From Actinomyces gaoshouyii (GTDB taxonomy: Bacteria > Actinomycetota > Actinomycetes > Actinomycetales > Actinomycetaceae): a stretch of DNA of 57,823 nt. The position numbers and the translations under genes are program-made. Position 1 is the stretch's first letter. Every line of letters starts with the position of its first letter. A model generated the notes under the pieces. It ran no database searches and was not told where the DNA came from. It was given only the letters and a program-made list of their open reading frames with translations. The stretch is from the NCBI RefSeq assembly GCF_002072175.1, contig NZ_MVIV01000012.1:1-57823 (forward strand). Reading direction: 5' to 3'. Below, piece by piece: positions 51,967 to 57,823 of the stretch.

Positions 51967-53642
51967 GCGGGACTGTGTCCGAGCCCGCCAGGCGCGCCAC
52001 GCGCGGCAACCCCGCGGCCCGGAGCCTCGCGGAGGCACTCGGGGCGCTCGGGAGGATCATCGAGCTCGGTGACGGCCTCGGCCTCGGAGAGGAGCTCGAC
52101 GAGGCTCGCGAGATCGTTGCGCGCGCGGGTGCGCGGGCCTCACTGGCACCGGGGCGCACCGTCATCGCCCTGGCCGGAGCGACCGGTTCGGGCAAGTCCT
52201 CCCTCCTCAACGCGCTCGCCGGGGCGCCCATCGCCCGGACCGCCGTCACCAGGCCCACCACCACCCGCCCCCTCGCCCTCCTGCCGGGCGGGCACACCGA
52301 TGGCGAGGCGTCCGCGCTCCTGGACTGGCTCGGAGTCGATGAGCGCGTAGTCGCGCCGCTGGCAGGGCCGGTCCCCGCCGATGCGATCATCCTCGACCTG
52401 CCCGACATCGACTCCGACGTGCCCGAGCACAGGTTCATCGCTGAGCGCATGGCCGCCCAGGTCGACGCCCTCGTGTGGGTGCTCGATCCCGAGAAGTACG
52501 CCGACGCTGTCCTCCACAAGGACTTCATCGCGCCCATGGCCGCCCACGCGGAAGTCACCCTCGTGGTCCTCAACCAGGCCGACCGGCTCGATGCCGCCTC
52601 ACGCGAGCAGGTGAGCGCCGACCTGCGCCGCCTTCTGGCCCGTGAGGGCCTGGCCGGTGCTGCCCCGATACTGGCCTCCGCCCGCACCGGTGAGGGGATC
52701 GATTCCCTGAGAGGCGCCCTGGAGCGCATCGCCCGGGCGCGCAACGCCTCAGCCCTCCGGCTGCGGGCCGATACGCGTCGGGCCGCGACCCGGCTGTGCG
52801 AGCGCGTCGGGGGCGGCGGGACCGGGGCGCCGATCGACGGCCGGCGCCTCGCCGAGGCGGCCTCCCGCACCGCCGGCGCCGAGGTCGTCGCCAGCGCCGT
52901 TCGCGCGGCCACGATCCATCGCGGCGCGCTGAGCGTCGGGTGGCCGCCGGTGCGATGGATCCACCGACTCCGGGCCGATCCGCTCGCCGCACTCCACCTG
53001 CGGGACCCCTCTCCTTCGACCCTCAGCAGGGCGGGGGAGGGCCCGAGGCCTGTCGATGCCCTCGCGCGCACATCCCTGCCCGAGCCGAGCCCCGTGGCCG
53101 TGGGGCTCCTGCGCACCGAGGCGCATCGCCTCGCCGCGGACGCCAGTGCCCACCTGCCAGGGGCGGCCCGGGACGCCATGCTCCAGCGCATGGATGAGCG
53201 CGCCGAGGCGATCGGCCCTGAGCTCGACGCGGTCATCGCCCGCGCCGATCTGGGGATGCGCGCTCCTCGCTGGTGGTCGGTCGCCTCAGCTCTCCAATGG
53301 CTCGCCCTGACCGCGGCGATCGCCGGAGGCGTCTGGCTGGTCGCGCTGCGGGGCATGCGGGACCTGCTGCTCATCGCTGTCGAGCCGCCCCGCTGGGGCC
53401 TCGTGCCCTGGCCAGTCGTCCTGCTCGCAGGCGGCCTGGCCGGCGGCGCCCTGCTGGGGGCCATCGGCGTGGCAGCCGTGCGCGCGGGCGCCGAGCGACG
53501 TGCGGCACGGGCCGGGAAGTGCCTGCGGCGGGCGACCGACGCCGTCGTCGACTCACGGCTTCTCGAACCCCTGCGCGCCGAGCGCGAGCACTGGGACGAA
53601 CTGGGCGCGATGGCCGCAGACCTCAGTCGGCACGAGCGCTGA
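51963..53642 (+). CDS. Dynamin/Era-like GTPase with C-terminal membrane helices, second of a pair
   Basis: A 559-residue GTPase with Walker A GATGSGKS (residues 72-79), Thr-rich switch I (VTRPTTTRPLAL), G3 LDLPDIDSDV, G4 NQAD and G5 SARTG, so the nucleotide site is complete. Two hydrophobic segments lie in the C-terminal third (ALQWLALTAAIAGGVWLVAL and VPWPVVLLAGGLAGGALLGA), followed by a charged tail. The ATG overlaps the previous GTPase in ATGA, so both are made together and probably form a heteromer, as paired bacterial dynamins do. A strong hairpin 65 bases downstream ends the operon. Confidence 0.83.
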   Translation: MSGTVSEPARRATRGNPAARSLAEALGALGRIIELGDGLGLGEELDEAREIVARAGARASLAPGRTVIALAGATGSGKSSLLNALAGAPIARTAVTRPTTTRPLALLPGGHTDGEASALLDWLGVDERVVAPLAGPVPADAIILDLPDIDSDVPEHRFIAERMAAQVDALVWVLDPEKYADAVLHKDFIAPMAAHAEVTLVVLNQADRLDAASREQVSADLRRLLAREGLAGAAPILASARTGEGIDSLRGALERIARARNASALRLRADTRRAATRLCERVGGGGTGAPIDGRRLAEAASRTAGAEVVASAVRAATIHRGALSVGWPPVRWIHRLRADPLAALHLRDPSPSTLSRAGEGPRPVDALARTSLPEPSPVAVGLLRTEAHRLAADASAHLPGAARDAMLQRMDERAEAIGPELDAVIARADLGMRAPRWWSVASALQWLALTAAIAGGVWLVALRGMRDLLLIAVEPPRWGLVPWPVVLLAGGLAGGALLGAIGVAAVRAGAERRAARAGKCLRRATDAVVDSRLLEPLRAEREHWDELGAMAADLSRHER

Positions 53643-53706
53643 CTGTTCCCGACCAGGGACGACCCGCGCACGTCGGGACTGTTCAACTCGGGGGAACCGG
53701 GATGCG

Positions 53707-53742
53707 GATCGCCCCCGGCCGGAGCACCGGTCGGGGGCGATC
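53707..53742. terminator. Bidirectional terminator between the GTPase pair and the helicase
   Basis: GATCGCCCCCGGCCGG and CCGGTCGGGGGCGATC pair over 16 positions (one G-U) around an AGCA loop, between two convergent genes; it can serve both. Confidence 0.8.
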
Positions 53743-53769
53743 GCGCCTCATCGCTCTGAGCGCGGGCAC

Positions 53770-56229
53770 TCAGGAGTCAGCGCGCCGCGAGCCCCAGGAC
53801 CCGCGGTTGTCCCGGTTTCCGCGGTAGCCGCCGCGGTTGCCCCCGCGCTCGTCGCGCCCGGAGCGGTAGCCGCGGTCGTCCCGGAAGCCCGAGTCACGAC
53901 CGCCGCGGTCCTCCCAGCGACGGCCGCCGCGATCGTCCCGGTACCCACCGCGGCGGTCAGGGCGACCGCGGTAGCCGCCGTCGCGGTCCCCGCGCTCATC
54001 GCGGTCGCGATAGCCGCGATCGCCACGGTCACCGCGGAAGCCACGATCGCCACGGTCACCGCGGAAGCCACGGTCACCGCGGAAGCCGCGGTCATCGGGG
54101 CCGGACCAGCCGTGGCCCGGGCCCTCATCGGGGCGGATGCGCAGCTCGCGCCCGGAGAAGGTCGCGTGCCGCATGGCCTCGAGTTGGTCCTCGCTCAGCG
54201 GCGCGTGAATGGTGACGAGGGAGAAGGACTGCAGGATGTCGATCTTGCCGATGTCCGAGCCGCTGATCCCGCCCTCATTGGCCAGCGCGCCCACGATCGC
54301 GCCGGGCATGACCCGGTCGCGATGGCCGACCTCGATCCGGTAAACGGTGCCGGGGCCCTCATGCTCGCGGCGCCCGCCGCGCGAGGCTCCCGGTTTGCCC
54401 TCGGGACGCTCGCGACGGCGGCTCTCGCGGCCTCCCTCGAAGCTGGCCGAGACGAAGGCGCCCTCGTCGTCGACGCTCACCTCGCGCCGCTCACGGCCCC
54501 GGCGCGGGCGGTCGTCGTCGTGGCGGCGCTGCGGTCCCTCGTCGCCCACCGCGAGGGCGAGCAGGGTGGCAGCGAGCTCCTCGGCGTCGATGTCCAGCTC
54601 GGCGATGAGCGGGGTGTACATGCCCAGGCGGCCGCGCTCGTGGCGGGCGGCGGCCTTGGCCAGGAGCTTGTGGGCGCGGTGCGCGGAGACGTCGGCGGGG
54701 GAGGGCAGGGTGATCTCCTCCAGGCGCGTGCCGGTCAGGCGCTCGATCTGGCGGAGCTTGCTCTTCTCCTTGGGGGTGAGGAAGGTGACGGCCTCGCCGT
54801 GGCGGCCGGCGCGGCCGGTGCGCCCGATGCGGTGGACGTAGGCCTCGGCCTCGCGGGGCACATCGAAGTTGACGACGAGCCCGATGCGGTCCACGTCCAG
54901 CCCGCGGGCCGCGACGTCAGTGGCGACGAGGACGTCGAGGGTGCCGGCGCGCAGTCGCTCGACGAGCCGTTCGCGCTCGCGCTGGGGGACGTCGCCGGAG
55001 ATCGCGGCGGCCTGGATGCCCCGCCCGGCCAGCTCGATGGCGACATCCTCGGCGGTGGACTTGGTGCGCACGAAGACGATGGCGGCCTCCGCCTCGGTGA
55101 CCGCCAGGACGCGGGAGACCGCGCCGATCTTGTGGCGGAAGGGGACCACCGCGTAGGTCTGGTGAACGGTGTCGACGGTGGAGGACTGGCGGGAGACCTC
55201 GATGCGCGCGGGGTCGACGAGGTGCTCGGCGGCCACCCGCTCGATGGCGGGCGGCATGGTGGCGGAGAACAGCGCGGTACGGCGCTCGGAGGGCAGGGAG
55301 GCGGCGATGGTCTCCACATCCTCGGCGAAGCCCATGCGCAGCATCTCGTCGGCCTCGTCGAGGACGAAGTACTTCACCGCATCCAGGACGAGCGCGCCCT
55401 TGTCGATGAGGTCGATGATGCGGCCCGGCGTGCCGACGACGACCTGCGCGCCGGATTTGAGCGCGCCGATCTGGGGGCCGTAGGGGGCGCCGCCGTAGAC
55501 GGCGACGACGTCGAGGCCGCGCGAGCGCGACGCCATCTCCGTGATCGCGTCGGCGGACTGGAGGGCGAGCTCGCGGGTGGGGGCGAGCACGAGGGCCTGG
55601 ACCTCCCCGTCGCGGGCGTCGACGGCGTCGAGGAGGGGGAGCCCGAAGGCGGCGGTCTTGCCGGTGCCGGTCTGGGCCACGCCGACGACGTCGCGCCCGT
55701 CCAGGAGGACCGGGATGGCCTCGCGCTGAATGGGGGTGGGGGTCGTATAGCCCATGTCGGTGACGGCCTTGAGCAGGTCGGCGGGCAGACCGAGGTCGGA
55801 GAAGGTGACCTCGGCCGGTGCGTCGCCAGCGTCGCGGGCGGAGTCCTCGGGCTCGTCATCGTCGTCGGAGGGATCGAAGGGCGCGTGGCCGTCGACATCC
55901 TCCTCATCGATGTCGGCGCTGTCGTCAGCGTTCTCGGCCTCGTCGGGCGCGTCGTCCTCGGGGTCGGACTCGGGCAGGGCGCGATCGACGTCGTCCTCCT
56001 CGTCCTCGTGCTCGACGTCCTCGGGATCCTCGGGGGTGTCGGAGGAGGCCGGGGTGTCGAAGGAGGGCGCTGAGGCGGACGAGTCGGCGGACACGGCTGA
56101 GATGGCCGTGCCGATGGCACCGGTGCGCGCCGCGGTGGGCGAGGCGACCCCCTCCTCGGAGGTGCTGAAGAGAGCATCGAGGCCGAGAGGCCCGTGCTCG
56201 TCGGAGGCGGACGGGTTCTGAGTGGTCAT
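53770..56229 (-). CDS. deaD: DEAD-box RNA helicase with DbpA-type RNA-binding domain
   Basis: An 819-residue ATP-dependent RNA helicase of the DeaD/CsdA type, acting in ribosome assembly and RNA decay, often cold-induced. Order: about 140 acidic residues rich in Asp, Glu and Ser; Q motif (FSDLGLP, TPIQREAIP), motif I AQTGTGKT, PTRELA, DEAD in VLDEADEML, SAT, then domain 2 with LVATDVAARGLDVD and HRIGRTGRAGR; a DbpA-like RRM (YRIEVGHRDRVMPGAIVGAL); and a Gly/Arg/Asp-rich tail with repeated GFRGDRG units. The ATG at 56229 follows GGAAG; the frame is open upstream but the extension is unlike the family. All catalytic motifs are intact. Confidence 0.94.
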   Translation of the reverse strand: MTTQNPSASDEHGPLGLDALFSTSEEGVASPTAARTGAIGTAISAVSADSSASAPSFDTPASSDTPEDPEDVEHEDEEDDVDRALPESDPEDDAPDEAENADDSADIDEEDVDGHAPFDPSDDDDEPEDSARDAGDAPAEVTFSDLGLPADLLKAVTDMGYTTPTPIQREAIPVLLDGRDVVGVAQTGTGKTAAFGLPLLDAVDARDGEVQALVLAPTRELALQSADAITEMASRSRGLDVVAVYGGAPYGPQIGALKSGAQVVVGTPGRIIDLIDKGALVLDAVKYFVLDEADEMLRMGFAEDVETIAASLPSERRTALFSATMPPAIERVAAEHLVDPARIEVSRQSSTVDTVHQTYAVVPFRHKIGAVSRVLAVTEAEAAIVFVRTKSTAEDVAIELAGRGIQAAAISGDVPQRERERLVERLRAGTLDVLVATDVAARGLDVDRIGLVVNFDVPREAEAYVHRIGRTGRAGRHGEAVTFLTPKEKSKLRQIERLTGTRLEEITLPSPADVSAHRAHKLLAKAAARHERGRLGMYTPLIAELDIDAEELAATLLALAVGDEGPQRRHDDDRPRRGRERREVSVDDEGAFVSASFEGGRESRRRERPEGKPGASRGGRREHEGPGTVYRIEVGHRDRVMPGAIVGALANEGGISGSDIGKIDILQSFSLVTIHAPLSEDQLEAMRHATFSGRELRIRPDEGPGHGWSGPDDRGFRGDRGFRGDRGDRGFRGDRGDRGYRDRDERGDRDGGYRGRPDRRGGYRDDRGGRRWEDRGGRDSGFRDDRGYRSGRDERGGNRGGYRGNRDNRGSWGSRRADS

Positions 56230-56667
56230 TGAGTTCTTCCCAGGTTCTGGCCATGAGGCCTTCGCGGAGTGTGGGGGAGCGCCGGTCGGCCTCCTCTCTT
56301 GCCGCACCTGGCCCACCACACTCGCCCACCGGCGCTCGCCGCGCGAAGGCGCGGATGCGCTGAGGGCTTGACGCACAGACTCACGGGCTCACTCGTCCGC
56401 ACCCCTTCCCATGCGCTGTCGACCGCCGTGGGGCGGCAGGGGCCCGGGGATGCCGGGGAGAGCTTGGGGAAGAGTGCGGGAGTCCCGAACGGGGTTCTCA
56501 GGACGCGGATCACTCCTGAACCCAGCGTAGATGAGGGTGGGAGGCGGACCGGGACTCGCCGCAACAGGTCACAAGTGATATAGGTCTCAGGGGTGGGCCT
56601 TGAGTTCAAGTTGCGCCGATCCCCACCTGCGAGTATGCGGGGAGCTCTCGGCGGGAGAATTGCCTGG

Positions 56668-56689
56668 TCGCTGACGATTCGCTGACGAT
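56668..56689. repeat. Two tandem 11-base direct repeats
   Basis: TCGCTGACGAT occurs twice without a gap or mismatch, about 60-80 bases before a -10 box. One-helix-turn spacing is typical of sites bound by a response-regulator dimer. Confidence 0.5.
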
Positions 56690-56748
56690 CGGCCTTCGTT
56701 TGGGACTCGATCCGCCGCAGGATCGCGCGACTGACACGGCTCGGACGG

Positions 56749-56754
56749 TAGTAT
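56749..56754 (+). promoter_or_regulatory. -10 element for the secreted-protein gene
   Basis: TAGTAT fits TANNNT and lies 99 bases before the ATG. No convincing -35 hexamer at 17 bases, so an activator may be needed. Confidence 0.35.
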
Positions 56755-56853
56755 ATGGCTGTATCCACATGGCCGCAGCCCCGAGCGGCCTTGACGTTCC
56801 CGGGCCCGTCGGAGACGGTGGGCCCGCCTGAGACAGGAAGCGCACCCGCCGAG

Positions 56854-57823
56854 ATGTCCCGATCCCTGTGCCGTCCGGGCCTCGAGCCCCCCCGTGCCGC
56901 GATGGTCCTACCCGCGGCGCTGGGCATCGTCCTCACCGCGGGCCTTGGCCTCGGTTCCATTGTCGTGAGCCCCACCGCCGGAGCCGATGAGCTCAGTCCA
57001 AAGGCCGCTCAGACCTCCGAGGCGGTCCCTGCCGCCGCCCCGGATGGCGCTGAGGCTTCCACCCCCCGGGTCGGCCGCCCTATCGACGAGATCGTCGATC
57101 GCCCCGAGCGGGGCGCCGTCAAGAAGCTCGCCGATGCCCCCGCGGGCGATATCGAGCCGGCCCCGAGCCCCATGGGGGCTCCGCAGATCAACATCCTCCC
57201 CCGTCAGACTGAGGCGCCGAGCCCGACCCCGGGCGAGTCTCCGACGCCCGCTCCTCCGGCTCCTTCGGCGACTCCCAGCGCGGTGCCCTCCCCGTCGGCC
57301 GCGCCGAGCGCGTCCGCCACCGCCTCGCCGTCGCCCTCCGCGTCCGCTGAGCCGAGCGCCTCCCCGTCGGCCGCGCCGAGCGCGTCGGCCACCGCCTCGC
57401 CCAAGGTGATCACCGGGAAGCCTGAGGCCAAGGTCGGCGATGACGGCCCGCTCAGCACGACGGCGCTCTCCTTCAAGAGCTCGAACTGGGCCGATGCCAA
57501 GGGGCATGCTCTCAACGGGACCGTCAATATGACAGTGAACCTGTACGGCGCGGGTGGCGCGATCGACCGCAAGGCCACGATCCCGGTCATGGTGGAGAAC
57601 GGCGCGTTCTCCACCATGATCGACGCCGAGACCCTCTTTGATCTGAGCGCGAAGGATCTCGTCGACAACGGGAGATTCCGCCTGCGGATCTCCTCTCCCG
57701 ACGGCAGACAGGCCGAGACGAGGCTGTTCTCCTTCGTCGCCGGCACCAGGCCCGCCCCGGCGCCGACCGCGGAGCCGAGTGCCCCGGTCCCGTCGGCGGC
57801 GCCGACCGCGCCCGCTCCCACGA
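56854..57823 (+). CDS. Secreted Pro/Ser/Ala-rich protein, C-terminus outside the window
   Basis: The first 323 codons are visible; the gene runs off the right edge. Residues 1-43 form a signal peptide: a basic start, a hydrophobic core (AALGIVLTAGLGLGSIVV) and a likely signal peptidase cut near TAGADE. A region with Asp/Glu follows, then a Pro/Ser/Ala low-complexity stretch (about residues 118-185) built of PSASPSAAPSASATASP-like units, then a folded part of about 115 residues (TALSFKSSNWADAKGH; VNMTVNLYGAGGA; FRLRISSPDGRQAE) that looks like a beta-sandwich, then another Pro/Ala linker (about 305 on). No family is recognised; it is probably a surface or wall-associated protein. The ATG has only a weak AGGAAG site 12 bases upstream. 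Confidence 0.75.
   Translation, partial: MSRSLCRPGLEPPRAAMVLPAALGIVLTAGLGLGSIVVSPTAGADELSPKAAQTSEAVPAAAPDGAEASTPRVGRPIDEIVDRPERGAVKKLADAPAGDIEPAPSPMGAPQINILPRQTEAPSPTPGESPTPAPPAPSATPSAVPSPSAAPSASATASPSPSASAEPSASPSAAPSASATASPKVITGKPEAKVGDDGPLSTTALSFKSSNWADAKGHALNGTVNMTVNLYGAGGAIDRKATIPVMVENGAFSTMIDAETLFDLSAKDLVDNGRFRLRISSPDGRQAETRLFSFVAGTRPAPAPTAEPSAPVPSAAPTAPAPT

Larger units (their letters stand above)
56230..56853. other. 620-base intergenic region between divergent genes
   Basis: It separates deaD (minus) from the secreted-protein gene (plus). No gene is supported; the open minus-strand frame across it lacks family features. It holds two perfect 11-base tandem repeats (56668-56689), a -10 hexamer for the plus-strand gene, and AT-rich bases near 56571-56585 that may belong to the deaD promoter. 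A long 5' leader for deaD, as in other cold-shock helicase genes, is possible. Confidence 0.5.

Noticed and set aside
53800-54120. CRISPR-like or tandem DNA repeats near the deaD 3' end
   Set aside because: The repeated units are irregular, in frame, and simply encode the Gly-Arg-Asp tail of the helicase; there are no spacers.
53500-56073. An 857-codon plus-strand frame opposite deaD
   Set aside because: Shadow of the helicase gene; the product is low-complexity and the helicase motifs on the minus strand are complete.
56226-56975. A 249-codon minus-strand frame upstream of deaD
   Set aside because: It overlaps the start of the secreted-protein gene and the deaD leader, lacks a ribosome binding site and has no recognisable domain.

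Overview
The window is a chromosomal stretch of a high-GC Gram-positive bacterium. Codon third positions are almost all G or C, and the gene order (thrS-HIT-pgsA-acyltransferase-pimA; yebC-ruvCAB-yajC-secDF-apt-relA; hisS) is the conserved actinobacterial one, close to that of Mycobacterium tuberculosis. Pyruvate formate-lyase, a trehalose/glycogen cluster and a FemAB plus ATP-grasp cell-wall pair point to a facultatively anaerobic Actinomyces-like member of the Actinomycetaceae. This is an inference from gene content; no 16S gene is present.

Layout: (1) 1-8.5 kb holds the end of a 2-oxoacid dehydrogenase operon (lpdA, sucB), leucyl aminopeptidase, a small membrane protein, an S9 peptidase and dxs. 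(2) 8.9-12.3 kb is an anaerobic pyruvate formate-lyase operon in which the enzyme is split: the long pflB lacks the glycyl-radical domain, which a separate 81-codon gene supplies, followed by pflA. (3) 12.5-15.5 kb holds a decayed FemAB gene, rnd, its usual DUF3000 partner and an AT-richer gap. (4) 15.5-22.4 kb is glgX-treY-treZ (glycogen debranching and trehalose synthesis), then tRNA-Gly and tRNA-Val. (5) 23-25.4 kb is an ATP-grasp ligase next to an intact FemAB transferase, probably for peptidoglycan cross-bridges. (6) 25.5-33.6 kb is thrS plus the phosphatidylinositol-mannoside start genes, a PrsW protease and a Nudix hydrolase. (7) 33.7-43.7 kb is yebC, ruvCAB (with an SOS box before ruvA), yajC-secD-secF-apt and relA. 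(8) 43.6-48.7 kb is an AbiEi-like lone gene, a DUF349 protein, a RES/Xre toxin-antitoxin pair with a clear operator, and a metallo-beta-lactamase-fold hydrolase. (9) 48.7-57.8 kb is hisS, two overlapping dynamin-like GTPase genes, a DEAD-box RNA helicase with acidic and RGG tails, and the start of a secreted Pro/Ser/Ala-rich protein.

Most of the window is ordinary core genome. The most unusual items are the two-polypeptide pyruvate formate-lyase, a ruvC without any ATG, GTG or TTG start, the eroded FemAB copy 11 kb from an intact paralogue, the tandem dynamin-like GTPases and the toxin-antitoxin module. I found no insertion sequence, CRISPR array, rRNA or prophage.
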